Shown here: in pieces, positions 7,619 through 14,794 of the stretch
Layout of the letters: each line of letters begins with the position of its first letter
How positions within the stretch are numbered: the stretch's first letter is position 1
DNA from: Lysobacteraceae bacterium UBA6001
GTDB lineage: Bacteria > Pseudomonadota > Gammaproteobacteria > Xanthomonadales > Xanthomonadaceae
Assembly (NCBI GenBank): GCA_002429615.1
Contig: DJAN01000150.1
Coordinates: 1-19,121 of the forward strand
DNA: 19,121 bases
Reading direction: 5' to 3'
Position numbers and translations under genes: made by a program
The notes under the pieces: generated by a model
What the model was told of the DNA's origin: nothing
Database searches by the model: none
The model's input: the letters and a program-made list of their open reading frames with translations, nothing else

Positions 7619-7647
7619 AGAGTCCGACGCAAGTCGGGCTCTTTTGT
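7619..7647 (+). terminator. Terminator-like hairpin inside the spc operon (rpsN-rpsH)
   Basis: A 10-bp stem AGAGTCCGAC/GTCGGGCTCT (7619-7628 with 7633-7642, one T-G pair) is capped by GCAA and followed by TTTGT, with a TTTT run at 7642-7645 that includes the last stem base. This looks like a Rho-independent terminator or attenuator placed in the middle of an essential operon. It has only a short T-run, so partial read-through is plausible. Confidence 0.7.
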
Positions 7648-7649
7648 CG

Positions 7650-7655
7650 TATACT
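7650..7655 (+). promoter_or_regulatory. Candidate -10 box before rpsH
   Basis: TATACT follows the terminator-like hairpin by 2 nt and lies about 105 nt before the rpsH start. No good -35 sequence is found at 16-18 nt (the best is GACGCA). It is supported mainly by position, since a promoter just after the terminator would restart the distal half of the operon. A stem-loop (7656-7660 with 7680-7684, with inner CTCC/GGAG) and another (7692-7697 with 7704-7709) follow in the would-be leader. Confidence 0.4.
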
Positions 7656-7760
7656 CCCGCTTCTGTCTCCGGATTGGAGGCGGGTTCAGGGTCCTGGCCC
7701 ATCCCAGGAAAACACAAGATTTTCGCGAAAGCGGATATCGGTGCACTCAAAGGTACTTAC

Positions 7761-8159
7761 ATGAGCATGACTGATCCCATCGCCGACCTGCTGGTCCGCA
7801 TCAAGAATGCGGCCGCGGTTGGCAAGCCGACGGTGAAGGCGCCGTCCTCCAAGATCAAGGTTGCGATCGCCCAGGTCCTGAAGGACGAGGGTTACATCGC
7901 CGACCTGCGCGTCGTTCCGACCGAGAACAACAAGTCCGAGCTGGAAATCGTCCTGAAGTACTTCGAAGGCCGTCCGGTCATCGAGACCCTGAAGCGTGTG
8001 TCGCGCTCGGGTCTGCGTCAGTACCGCGGCAAGGACGAACTGCCGAAGGTCCTCGGTGGCCTCGGTGTCGCCATCATTTCCACGTCGAAGGGCATCATGA
8101 CCGATGCGCAGGCCCGTCAGGCCGGCGTCGGTGGCGAAGTCCTGTGCTTCGTGGCCTAA
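7761..8159 (+). CDS. rpsH: 30S ribosomal protein S8
   Basis: S8 is a primary 16S rRNA-binding protein. In E. coli it represses the spc operon by binding its mRNA. The 132 residues from [17 protein letters not shown] fit the family (130 in E. coli). The [21 protein letters not shown] helix region and the C-terminal RNA-binding blocks [18 protein letters not shown] and [11 protein letters not shown] are present. The frame is open upstream as far as 7644, but that stretch crosses the hairpins and has no family similarity. The start at 7761 with AAAGGT upstream gives the conserved N terminus. Confidence 0.98.
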   Translation: MSMTDPIADLLVRIKNAAAVGKPTVKAPSSKIKVAIAQVLKDEGYIADLRVVPTENNKSELEIVLKYFEGRPVIETLKRVSRSGLRQYRGKDELPKVLGGLGVAIISTSKGIMTDAQARQAGVGGEVLCFVA

Positions 8160-8174
8160 GGGAAGGAGCAGAAC

Positions 8175-8702
8175 ATGTCCCGCGTAGCCAAGAAGCCCGT
8201 CACCCTGCCGAAGGGTGTTGAAGTCAATGTTCAGCCGGAGCTGGTCAGCGTCAAGGGCCCGAAGGGCACCCTGACCCTGCCGAAGCCGACCGGTGTCGAG
8301 ATCGCCATCGACGGTGGCGTCGCCACCCTGTCGGCCAACGATCCGTCGCAGATCGCCATCACCGGCACCGTGCGCGCCATCCTGGCCAACATGGTCAAGG
8401 GCGTGTCCGACGGCTTTGAGCGCAAGCTCGAGCTGGTCGGCGTCGGTTACCGTGCCGCCATGCAGGGCAAGGACCTGAGCCTGTCGCTCGGCTTCTCGCA
8501 CCCGCTGGTGTTCGTGGCGCCGGAAGGCATCACCCTGTCGACCCCGTCGCAGACCGAGATCGTGGTCCAGGGCGCCGACAAGCAGCGCGTCGGCGAAGTC
8601 GCCGCCAAGATCCGCGGTTTCCGTCCGCCGGAGCCCTACAAGGGCAAGGGTGTGAAGTACGCCGGTGAAGTCATCATTCGCAAGGAAGCCAAGAAGGCGT
8701 AA
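8175..8702 (+). CDS. rplF: 50S ribosomal protein L6
   Basis: L6 lies near the factor-binding site at the base of the L7/L12 stalk. The 175 residues (177 in E. coli) contain the two repeated alpha/beta domains of the family. Visible blocks are [11 protein letters not shown] near residue 30, the [19 protein letters not shown] turn mid-protein, and the signature [20 protein letters not shown] in the second domain. AAGGAG ends 9 nt before the ATG at 8175. rplR follows after 49 nt. Confidence 0.98.
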   Translation: MSRVAKKPVTLPKGVEVNVQPELVSVKGPKGTLTLPKPTGVEIAIDGGVATLSANDPSQIAITGTVRAILANMVKGVSDGFERKLELVGVGYRAAMQGKDLSLSLGFSHPLVFVAPEGITLSTPSQTEIVVQGADKQRVGEVAAKIRGFRPPEPYKGKGVKYAGEVIIRKEAKKA

Positions 8703-8751
8703 TGCGGGCTAACCCCCGTACAAGCCGATCCGCTTCCCAAGGAACCAGAAA

Positions 8752-9105
8752 ATGAACAAGAACATCGCTCGTCTGCGCCGCGCCAAGTCGACCCGTGCGC
8801 ACATCCGCGAGCTGGGCGTCGCCCGCCTGTCGGTGCTGCGCACCGGCCAGCACCTGTACGCGCAGGTCTTCACCGCCGACGGCTCCAAGGTCATCGCCGC
8901 TGCCAACACCCTGCAGGCCGACGTCAAGGAAGGCCTGAAGAATGGCAAGAACAGCGACGCCGCCGCCAAGGTCGGCAAGCTGATCGCCGAGCGCGCCAAG
9001 GCCGCGGGCATCGAGAAGGTCGCGTTCGACCGCTCGGGCTACCGCTACCACGGTCGCATCAAGGCCCTGGCCGATGCGGCCCGCGAAGGCGGCCTGCAGT
9101 TCTAA
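8752..9105 (+). CDS. rplR: 50S ribosomal protein L18
   Basis: L18 binds 5S rRNA with L5 in the central protuberance. The 117 residues match the E. coli length. The pattern [13 protein letters not shown] block (here [17 protein letters not shown]), the [45 protein letters not shown] end and the basic N-terminal arm are all typical. The translation start context CCAAGGAACCAGAAA before ATG closely resembles that of rpsE downstream. After the stop there is a 161-nt gap with a strong hairpin before rpsE. Confidence 0.97.
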   Translation: MNKNIARLRRAKSTRAHIRELGVARLSVLRTGQHLYAQVFTADGSKVIAAANTLQADVKEGLKNGKNSDAAAKVGKLIAERAKAAGIEKVAFDRSGYRYHGRIKALADAAREGGLQF

Positions 9106-9112
9106 GCAGTGC

Positions 9113-9138
9113 GCGGGCATGCCTTCGGGCGTGCCCGC
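9113..9138 (+). repeat. UUCG-capped hairpin between rplR and rpsE
   Basis: An 11-bp stem (9113-9123 with 9128-9138, one T-G wobble) is closed by C(TTCG)G, among the most stable RNA loops known. It begins 8 nt after the rplR stop. No T-tract follows, so it is not a standard terminator. A second 7-bp hairpin CCGGCGT/ACGCCGG follows at 9145-9163. Possible roles are mRNA stabilisation, processing or protein binding. Confidence 0.75.
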
Positions 9139-9266
9139 AACCCGCCGGCGTGGGGAACGCCGGGCCGTGCCGCTCTTCTGCAGCGCCCACGGAAGCAAGG
9201 TGGTTATCCAACAACGATAAGCGGCCTCGAGCCGTACATATTCGTCCAATCCAAGGAAATCAGAAA

Positions 9267-9809
9267 ATGGCAGAAGAACGTCAGCCGCGGGGTCGCGATC
9301 GCGACCGTAACCGCGAAGAGAAGATCGACGACGGCATGATCGAGAAGCTGGTCGCGGTCAACCGCGTCAGCAAGACCGTCAAGGGTGGTCGCCAGTTCAC
9401 CTTCACCGCCCTGACCGTGGTCGGCGATGGCGAAGGCAAGGTCGGCTTCGGTTATGGCAAGGCGCGCGAAGTGCCGGTCGCCATCCAGAAGTCGATGGAA
9501 TACGCCCGCAAGAACATGGCCAACATCGACCTGAACAACGGCACCCTGTGGCACCCGCTGAAGTCGGGCCACGGCGCTGCGCGCGTGTTCATGCAGCCTG
9601 CCTCGGAAGGTACGGGTGTCATCGCCGGCGGCGCCATGCGTGCCGTGCTGGAAGCGGTGGGCGTGAAGAACGTGCTGGCCAAGGCCACCGGTTCGCGCAA
9701 CCCGATCAACCTGGTGCGCGCCACCGTTCGCGGCCTGACCGAGATGCAGTCGCCGGCCCGTATCGCTGCCAAGCGCGGCAAGAAGGTCGAGGATCTCAAC
9801 AATGGCTAA
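9267..9809 (+). CDS. rpsE: 30S ribosomal protein S5
   Basis: S5 is at the mRNA entry channel and affects decoding accuracy. It is the classical site of spectinomycin resistance changes. The 180 residues from the ATG at 9267 (AAGGAA upstream) compare with 167 in E. coli. The family blocks are [58 protein letters not shown] and [13 protein letters not shown]. The N terminus carries an extra Arg/Asp-rich stretch ([11 protein letters not shown]) of roughly 12 residues. The open frame reaches back to 9150, but that part crosses a hairpin and is not S5-like. The gene overlaps rpmD by 8 nt. Confidence 0.97.
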   Translation: MAEERQPRGRDRDRNREEKIDDGMIEKLVAVNRVSKTVKGGRQFTFTALTVVGDGEGKVGFGYGKAREVPVAIQKSMEYARKNMANIDLNNGTLWHPLKSGHGAARVFMQPASEGTGVIAGGAMRAVLEAVGVKNVLAKATGSRNPINLVRATVRGLTEMQSPARIAAKRGKKVEDLNNG

Positions 9810-9993
9810 TGACACCAACAAGACCGTCAAGGTGCGCCTGGTGCGCGGCCTGCGTGGCACCCAGTCGCGTCACCGCCTGTCGGTGCGTGCCCTGGGCCTG
9901 AACAAGCTCAACGATGTGCGTGAACTGAAGGACAGCCCGCAGGTTCGCGGCCTGATCAACAAGGTTCATTACCTCGTCCAGGTTGAGGAGTAA
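9802..9993 (+). CDS. rpmD: 50S ribosomal protein L30
   Basis: L30 is a small 50S protein found in many but not all bacteria. The 63 residues show the family signature [30 protein letters not shown] followed by [16 protein letters not shown]. The ATG at 9802 lies inside the end of rpsE (8-nt overlap), and GAGGAT at 9789-9794 in rpsE is 7 nt upstream, so translation of the two is probably coupled. rplO follows after 6 nt. Confidence 0.97.
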   Translation: MANDTNKTVKVRLVRGLRGTQSRHRLSVRALGLNKLNDVRELKDSPQVRGLINKVHYLVQVEE

Positions 9994-9999
9994 TCGACC

Positions 10000-10443
10000 A
10001 TGACCATGCGTCTCAATGATCTGAGCCCGGCACCGGGCGCCCGCACCGAGCGCACCCGCGTCGGTCGCGGTATCGGTTCGGGCCTGGGCAAGACCGCCGG
10101 CCGCGGCCACAAGGGTTCGTTCGCTCGCAAGGGCGGCGGCAAGATCAAGGCTGGCTTCGAAGGCGGCCAGACCCCGATGCAGCGTCGTCTGCCGAAGATC
10201 GGCTTCCGTTCGAAGCTGGCCAAGGACACCGCTGAAGTGCTGCTGTACCAGCTGGACAAGCTGGAAGCCGGTGAGATCGACTTCGCCGCGCTGCGTGCGG
10301 CCAAGCTGGTCCCGTCGACCGCCAAGAAGGCCAAGATCGTCGTGAAGGGCGAGCTGACCAAGAAGTTCGTGCTGAAGGGCGTGGCGGCCACCGCGGGCGC
10401 CAAGGCCGCGATCGAAGCTGCCGGCGGCAGCGTACAGGAGTAA
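10000..10443 (+). CDS. rplO: 50S ribosomal protein L15
   Basis: L15 is a late-assembly 50S protein with a long Gly/Arg-rich N-terminal arm in the rRNA core. The 147 residues show [22 protein letters not shown], the [18 protein letters not shown] block and the C-terminal domain ending in [12 protein letters not shown]. Two in-frame ATGs lie at 10000 and 10006. GAGGAG at 9985-9990 is 9 nt from the first and 15 nt from the second, so 10000 (MTMRLNDL) is chosen, although E. coli L15 begins at the second equivalent. The stop is 7 nt before secY. Confidence 0.97.
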   Translation: MTMRLNDLSPAPGARTERTRVGRGIGSGLGKTAGRGHKGSFARKGGGKIKAGFEGGQTPMQRRLPKIGFRSKLAKDTAEVLLYQLDKLEAGEIDFAALRAAKLVPSTAKKAKIVVKGELTKKFVLKGVAATAGAKAAIEAAGGSVQE

Positions 10444-10450
10444 CTCGCAG

Positions 10451-11806
10451 ATGGCGCAGGCTGGCATCGGAAACCTCGGCGGCGGGCTCGGCAAGTTCAC
10501 GGAACTTCGCCAGCGTCTGCTGTTCGTACTCGGCGCATTGATCGTGTACCGCATCGGCTGCTATGTGCCGGTGCCGGGGGTCAATCCCGATGCCATGCTT
10601 TCGTTGATGCAGGCGCAGGGCGGCGGCATCGTGGACATGTTCAACATGTTCTCGGGCGGCGCCCTGCACCGTTTCAGCATTTTCGCGCTGAACGTGATGC
10701 CGTACATCTCGGCATCGATCGTGATCCAGCTGGCGACCCACATCTTCCCCGCGCTGAAGGCGATGCAGAAGGAAGGTGAGTCGGGCCGTCGCAAGATCAC
10801 CCAGTATTCTCGCATCGGCGCCGTGCTGCTGGCCGTGGTGCAGGGCGGCAGCATCGCGCTGGCGCTGCAGAACCAGACCGCGCCGGGCGGCGCGCCGGTC
10901 GTCTATGCGCCGGGCATGGGCTTCGTGCTCACCGCGGTGGTCGCACTGACCGCCGGCACCATCTTCCTGATGTGGGTCGGCGAGCAGGTGACCGAGCGCG
11001 GCATCGGCAACGGCGTCTCGCTGATCATCTTCGCGGGCATCGTGGCGGGCCTGCCGGCCGCGGCCATCCAGACCGTCGAAGCTTTCCGCAACGACACCCT
11101 GAGCTTCATTTCGCTGCTGTTGATCGTCGTCACCATCCTGGCATTTACCTGGTTCGTGGTGTTCGTCGAGCGCGGCCAGCGCCGGATCACGGTCAACTAC
11201 GCGCGTCGCCAGGGCGGTCGCAATGCGTACATGAACCAGACCTCGTTCCTGCCGCTGAAGCTCAACATGGCGGGCGTGATTCCGCCGATCTTCGCTTCGT
11301 CGATCCTGGCCTTCCCGGCCACCCTGTCGATGTGGTCCGGCCAGGCGACCTCCGCCACCTGGCTGCAGAAGATCGCCAACGCGCTGGGTCCGGGCGAGCC
11401 CGTGCACATGCTGGTGTTCGCGGGTCTGATCATCGGTTTCGCGTTCTTCTATACCGCGCTGGTGTTCAACTCGCAGGAAACCGCCGACAACCTGAAGAAG
11501 TCGGGTGCGCTGATTCCGGGCATCCGTCCGGGCAAGGCCACCGCCGACTACATCGACGGCGTGCTGACCCGCCTGACCGGCGCTGGCGCCGTGTACCTGG
11601 TGATCGTCTGCCTGCTGCCGGAAATCATGCGCGCCCAGTTCGGCACGTCCTTCCACTTCGGCGGCACCTCGCTGCTGATCGCCGTGGTGGTGGTGATGGA
11701 CTTCATCGCGCAGATCCAGGCTCACCTGATGTCGCATCAGTATGAGAGCCTGCTGAAGAAGGCCAACCTGAAGGGCGGCTCGCGCGGCGGTTTTGCCCGC
11801 GGTTAA
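10451..11806 (+). CDS. secY: Protein translocase channel subunit SecY
   Basis: SecY is the inner-membrane channel of the Sec translocon, working with SecE, SecG, SecA and the ribosome. The 451 residues contain ten hydrophobic segments at about 22-42, 76-96, 121-140, 156-176, 187-205, 217-239, 273-293, 318-340, 376-393 and 403-422. A plug-like stretch ([22 protein letters not shown]) lies between the first two. The cytoplasmic loop before segment 9 has [12 protein letters not shown], whose Arg359 matches the conserved arginine needed for SecA-driven export in E. coli. AGGAG overlapping the rplO stop is 10 nt upstream of the ATG. It is the last gene of the spc part, and rpmJ does not follow. 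Confidence 0.98.
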   Translation: MAQAGIGNLGGGLGKFTELRQRLLFVLGALIVYRIGCYVPVPGVNPDAMLSLMQAQGGGIVDMFNMFSGGALHRFSIFALNVMPYISASIVIQLATHIFPALKAMQKEGESGRRKITQYSRIGAVLLAVVQGGSIALALQNQTAPGGAPVVYAPGMGFVLTAVVALTAGTIFLMWVGEQVTERGIGNGVSLIIFAGIVAGLPAAAIQTVEAFRNDTLSFISLLLIVVTILAFTWFVVFVERGQRRITVNYARRQGGRNAYMNQTSFLPLKLNMAGVIPPIFASSILAFPATLSMWSGQATSATWLQKIANALGPGEPVHMLVFAGLIIGFAFFYTALVFNSQETADNLKKSGALIPGIRPGKATADYIDGVLTRLTGAGAVYLVIVCLLPEIMRAQFGTSFHFGGTSLLIAVVVVMDFIAQIQAHLMSHQYESLLKKANLKGGSRGGFARG

Positions 11807-11807
11807 C

Positions 11808-11816
11808 TGTTATACT
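11808..11816 (+). promoter_or_regulatory. Candidate extended -10 promoter after secY
   Basis: TGTTATACT carries a TATACT -10 box with the TGn extension and begins 2 nt after the secY stop. No -35 box is seen at normal spacing, which extended -10 promoters can lack. A start near 11823 would place all the hairpins of the gap in the leader of rpsM. Confidence 0.45.
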
Positions 11817-12061
11817 TTGTTCTTCCTTGCGTGAAGGCGCGGCCGGTTCCCGGCCCAGGCCTTCCGATCTGAAGGGCGGTCCCCGCGGCGTCTCGCGCGG
11901 GGGTGTGACGAGGTGGTCCCGTGCGGGAGTAGCACGGGCGATTCGGGAGCGGTATCCCCGGGTCAGCATCGTCCGGCGCCGGAGCATGGGCACACTCCCC
12001 ATGCCGGGTTCGTGGATCGCGGTTTGGTTCCACGGGCTTCCAAAGTAACCCGAGACCTTGC

Positions 12062-12067
12062 TAGAAT
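12062..12067 (+). promoter_or_regulatory. Possible second -10 box before rpsM
   Basis: TAGAAT in an AT-richer patch (GCTAGAATTATCAG) lies 80 nt before the rpsM start. The sequence at -35 spacing (TTCCAA, 18 nt away) is a poor match. If used, transcripts would start near 12075 and contain only the last hairpins. Confidence 0.35.
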
Positions 12068-12146
12068 TATCAGTTCACTCTGATCCATCCTGCCGGATGG
12101 CGCCGTGGGGCGCCGTCGGGCCATCACTCAGTTGGAGAATCGCGTC

Positions 12147-12503
12147 ATGGCGCGTATTGCAGGCGTCAACCTGCCAGCCCAGAAGCATGTCTGGGTCGGG
12201 TTGCAAAGCATCTACGGCATCGGCCGTACCCGTTCGAAGAAGGTCTGCGACTCCGCAGGCGTGACCTCGACCACCAAGATCCGCGACCTGTCGGAGCCGG
12301 AAATCGAGCGCCTGCGCGCCGAAGTCGGCAAGTACATCGTCGAGGGCGATCTGCGCCGTGAAGTCGGCATCGCGATCAAGCGCCTGATGGACCTGGGCTG
12401 CTACCGCGGCCTGCGTCACCGTCGTGGCCTGCCGCTGCGTGGCCAGCGCACCCGTACCAACGCCCGCACCCGTAAGGGTCCGCGCAAGGCGATCAGGAAG
12501 TAA
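12147..12503 (+). CDS. rpsM: 30S ribosomal protein S13
   Basis: S13 is in the 30S head, bridges to L5 and contacts P-site tRNA with its basic tail. The 118 residues equal the E. coli length. The block [20 protein letters not shown], the helix-turn around [12 protein letters not shown] and the tail [26 protein letters not shown] identify it. The ATG at 12147 has GGAG at 12134-12137, 9 nt upstream. The open frame continues upstream to 12105 but only through leader hairpins. It is the first gene of the alpha part of the cluster. In E. coli, S4 represses this operon at a pseudoknot overlapping the rpsM start. Confidence 0.98.
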   Translation: MARIAGVNLPAQKHVWVGLQSIYGIGRTRSKKVCDSAGVTSTTKIRDLSEPEIERLRAEVGKYIVEGDLRREVGIAIKRLMDLGCYRGLRHRRGLPLRGQRTRTNARTRKGPRKAIRK

Positions 12504-12515
12504 GGGACCTAGAAC

Positions 12516-12908
12516 ATGGCTAAGCCCTCCGCAGTCAAGACCAAGAAGAAGATCAAGCGCGTCGTCACCGACGGCGTTGCCCACGTCCACGCTTCTTTCA
12601 ACAACACCATCGTCACCATCACCGATCGTCAGGGCAATGCACTGTCCTGGGCGACCTCCGGTGGTGCCGGCTTCCGTGGTTCGCGCAAGTCGACCCCGTT
12701 CGCCGCGCAGGTTGCCGCCGAAAAGGCCGGCCGCGCTGCGCTGGATTACGGCGTGAAGTCGCTGGAAGTCCGCATCAAGGGCCCGGGTCCGGGCCGCGAG
12801 TCCGCCGTTCGTTCGCTGAACAACGTCGGCTACAAGATCACCAACATCATCGACGTGACGCCTATCCCGCACAACGGGTGCCGTCCGCCGAAGAAGCGCC
12901 GCGTCTGA
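12516..12908 (+). CDS. rpsK: 30S ribosomal protein S11
   Basis: S11 lies on the 30S platform near the mRNA exit and E-site. The 130 residues (129 in E. coli) show [44 protein letters not shown], the [11 protein letters not shown] turn and the invariant end [14 protein letters not shown]. An Asn-Gly pair lies in the C-terminal region (HNGC), but I do not assign the known isoaspartate modification of S11 to a particular site. The start is 12 nt after rpsM with AAGGGA upstream. Confidence 0.98.
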   Translation: MAKPSAVKTKKKIKRVVTDGVAHVHASFNNTIVTITDRQGNALSWATSGGAGFRGSRKSTPFAAQVAAEKAGRAALDYGVKSLEVRIKGPGPGRESAVRSLNNVGYKITNIIDVTPIPHNGCRPPKKRRV

Positions 12909-12922
12909 GGAGCTGAAGAGAA

Positions 12923-13552
12923 ATGGCTCGTTATATTGGTCCCACCTGTAAGCTCGCCCGTCGCGAAGGCGCCGATCTCGGCCTGAAGAGCGCCGCCCGC
13001 GCCCTGGACTCCAAGTGCAAGCTGGAGCAGAAGCCCGGCCAGCACGGCGCCACTGCCCGCAAGGGCAAGCTGTCCGACTACGCCACCCAGCTGCGTGAAA
13101 AGCAGAAGGTCAAGCGTATCTACGGCCTGCTGGAGCGTCAGTTCCGCAACTACTACAAGAAGGCCTCGACCAAGAAGGGCAACACCGGCGAGAACCTGCT
13201 GCAGCTGCTGGAAACCCGTCTGGACAACGTCGTCTATCGCATGGGCTTCGCCGTGACCCGTCCGGCCGCTCGCCAGCTGGTCTCGCACCGTGGCGTGCTG
13301 GTCAACGGCAAGTCGGTCAACCTGGCTTCGTACCAGGTCAAGGCCGGCGACGCGATCACCCTGTCGGAGAAGGCTCAGAAGCAGCTGCGCGTGCAGGAAG
13401 CTCTGACCGTCGCCGAGCAGCACGACCAGAATCCGTCGTGGGTCGAAGTCGATTCGAAGAAGTTCAGCGGTGTTTTCAAGGCCGTGCCGGATCGCGCCGA
13501 CCTGCCTTCGGACATCAACGAAGCGCTGATCGTCGAGTTGTATTCGAAGTAA
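12923..13552 (+). CDS. rpsD: 30S ribosomal protein S4
   Basis: S4 is a primary 16S rRNA binder that starts 30S assembly, lies at the mRNA entry site and, in E. coli, represses the alpha operon. The 209 residues (206 in E. coli) show the N-terminal [13 protein letters not shown] and [11 protein letters not shown] blocks, [19 protein letters not shown], and the S4 RNA-binding domain around [20 protein letters not shown] and [13 protein letters not shown]. Only two cysteines are present, so there is no zinc site. A GAGGAGC ribosome-binding site overlaps the rpsK stop. A 10-bp hairpin separates it from rpoA. Confidence 0.98.
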   Translation: MARYIGPTCKLARREGADLGLKSAARALDSKCKLEQKPGQHGATARKGKLSDYATQLREKQKVKRIYGLLERQFRNYYKKASTKKGNTGENLLQLLETRLDNVVYRMGFAVTRPAARQLVSHRGVLVNGKSVNLASYQVKAGDAITLSEKAQKQLRVQEALTVAEQHDQNPSWVEVDSKKFSGVFKAVPDRADLPSDINEALIVELYSK

Positions 13553-13563
13553 TTCACATTGGA

Positions 13564-13589
13564 GAACCTCCGGGTCGCACCGGAGGTTC
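13564..13589 (+). repeat. Perfect 10-bp hairpin between rpsD and rpoA
   Basis: GAACCTCCGG (13564-13573) pairs exactly with CCGGAGGTTC (13580-13589) across a 6-nt GTCGCA loop, 12 nt after the rpsD stop. It has no T-tract. The right arm ends 3 nt before the AGGAGA ribosome-binding site of rpoA, and GGAGAACCTCC at its base could offer alternative pairing with that region. A role in rpoA translation, mRNA processing or partial termination is possible. Confidence 0.7.
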
Positions 13590-13607
13590 GTCAGGAGACC
13601 CCGCAAC

Positions 13608-14606
13608 ATGACGGTTACCGCCAACCAGGTTCTGCGCCCCCGTGGTCCGCAGATCGAACGCCTTACCGATAACCGCGCCAAGGTCGTGATCGAGCCCTTG
13701 GAGCGTGGTTACGGGCATACGCTGGGCAATGCCCTGCGTCGCGTGCTGTTGTCGTCGATCCCCGGCTTCGCGATCACCGAGGTCGAGATCGATGGCGTGC
13801 TTCACGAGTACACCACCGTCGAAGGTCTGCAGGAAGACGTGCTGGAAGTCCTGCTGAACCTCAAGGACGTGGCGATCCGCATGCACAGCGGCGATAGCGC
13901 GACCCTGTCGCTGTCCAAGCAGGGCCCGGGCATCGTCACCGCCGCCGATATCAAGACCGACCACAACGTCGAGATCCTCAATGGCGATCACGTGATCTGC
14001 CATCTGACCAAGGATACGGCGCTGAACATGCGTCTGAAGATCGAGCGTGGCTTCGGCTACCAGCCGGCTGCCGCGCGTCGCCGTCCGGACGAAGAGACCC
14101 GCACCATCGGTCGCCTGGTCCTGGACGCTTCGTTCTCGCCGGTTCGCCGTGTCGCCTACGCCGTGGAAGCGGCGCGCGTCGAGCAGCGTACCGACCTGGA
14201 CAAGCTGGTCATCGACATCGAGACCAACGGCACCATCGACGCCGAGGAAGCGGTGCGTACCGCCGCGGACATCCTCAGCGACCAGCTGTCGGTCTTCGGT
14301 GATTTCACCCATCGTGACCGCGGTGCGCCGAAGCCGGCCACCGGTGGCGTGGATCCGGTGCTGCTGCGCCCGATCGACGACCTCGAGCTGACCGTGCGTT
14401 CGGCCAACTGCCTGAAGGCCGAGAGCATCTACTACATCGGCGATCTGATCCAGAAGACCGAAGTCGAACTGCTCAAGACCCCGAACCTCGGCAAGAAGTC
14501 GCTCACCGAGATCAAGGAAGTGCTGGCCCAGCGTGGCCTGTCGCTTGGCATGAAGCTGGAGAACTGGCCGCCGGCCGGTGTCGCCCAGCACGGCATGCTC
14601 GGCTGA
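13608..14606 (+). CDS. rpoA: DNA-directed RNA polymerase subunit alpha
   Basis: The alpha subunit dimerises to nucleate RNA polymerase assembly, and its C-terminal domain binds UP elements and activators. The 332 residues (329 in E. coli) contain the N-terminal dimerisation domain with [27 protein letters not shown] and [16 protein letters not shown], a linker near 235-250, and the C-terminal helix-hairpin-helix domain. Arg264 in [11 protein letters not shown] matches E. coli Arg265, the key DNA-contact residue. The end is [24 protein letters not shown] plus a short variable tail. AGGAG is 10 nt before the ATG. It is placed between rpsD and rplQ as in other proteobacteria. Confidence 0.99.
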   Translation: MTVTANQVLRPRGPQIERLTDNRAKVVIEPLERGYGHTLGNALRRVLLSSIPGFAITEVEIDGVLHEYTTVEGLQEDVLEVLLNLKDVAIRMHSGDSATLSLSKQGPGIVTAADIKTDHNVEILNGDHVICHLTKDTALNMRLKIERGFGYQPAAARRRPDEETRTIGRLVLDASFSPVRRVAYAVEAARVEQRTDLDKLVIDIETNGTIDAEEAVRTAADILSDQLSVFGDFTHRDRGAPKPATGGVDPVLLRPIDDLELTVRSANCLKAESIYYIGDLIQKTEVELLKTPNLGKKSLTEIKEVLAQRGLSLGMKLENWPPAGVAQHGMLG

Positions 14607-14613
14607 TGTACCT

Positions 14614-14651
14614 GGAACCCGCGTGGGCTTGCCCGCGCGGGTTCCGGCTTT
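14614..14651 (+). terminator. Terminator-like CUUG hairpin between rpoA and rplQ
   Basis: A 14-bp stem (14614-14627 with 14632-14645, one T-G pair) closes on a CUUG tetraloop with a G-C closing pair, one of the three classical extra-stable loops. It begins 8 nt after the rpoA stop. Only a short TTT follows after GGC, so termination is probably partial, or the structure serves as an mRNA 3' stabiliser or processing site. Confidence 0.6.
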
Positions 14652-14794
14652 GCAGTACCCCGACGGGTCTGAAGACTCGCGGACATTGACCGGGCAGGGA
14701 CCCCCGGCTGAGGACCAACCGCAGTCCATGTAACAGCGCCAGGAAGGCGACAACGAAGTCCAGACGTTTCAACATTAACCAAGGAATCAAGACC

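Larger units (their letters stand above)
11807..12146 (+). other. Hairpin-dense secY-rpsM gap, candidate alpha-operon leader
   Basis: No believable gene is seen in these 340 nt. In order, the pairings found are 11833-11838 with 11859-11864 enclosing GGCCGG/CCGGCC; CCCCGCG/CGCGGGG (11881-11887 with 11896-11902); CCCGTGC/GCACGGG (11918-11924 with 11932-11938); the palindrome TCCGGCGCCGGA (11972-11983); GCATGGG/CCCATGC (11984-11990 with 11998-12004); CGTGGA/TCCACG (12011-12016 with 12029-12034); and two overlapping stems directly before rpsM (12085-12117). No T-tract follows any of them. The segment could be a structured 5' leader, a spacer RNA released by processing, or simple GC-rich self-complementarity, although the number of exact stems argues against the last. 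Confidence 0.6.

Noticed and set aside
9150..9266. Upstream extension of S5 in the same frame
   Set aside because: It begins inside a GC-rich hairpin, is not S5-like and lacks a ribosome-binding site. The ATG at 9267 has AAGGAA and gives the family N terminus.
11827..12048. 73-codon open frame in the secY-rpsM gap
   Set aside because: No recognisable motif and no ribosome-binding site. It is not L36 and is composed entirely of hairpin arms.
14686..14720. TTGACC as a promoter for rplQ
   Set aside because: No -10-like hexamer is found 15-19 nt downstream.
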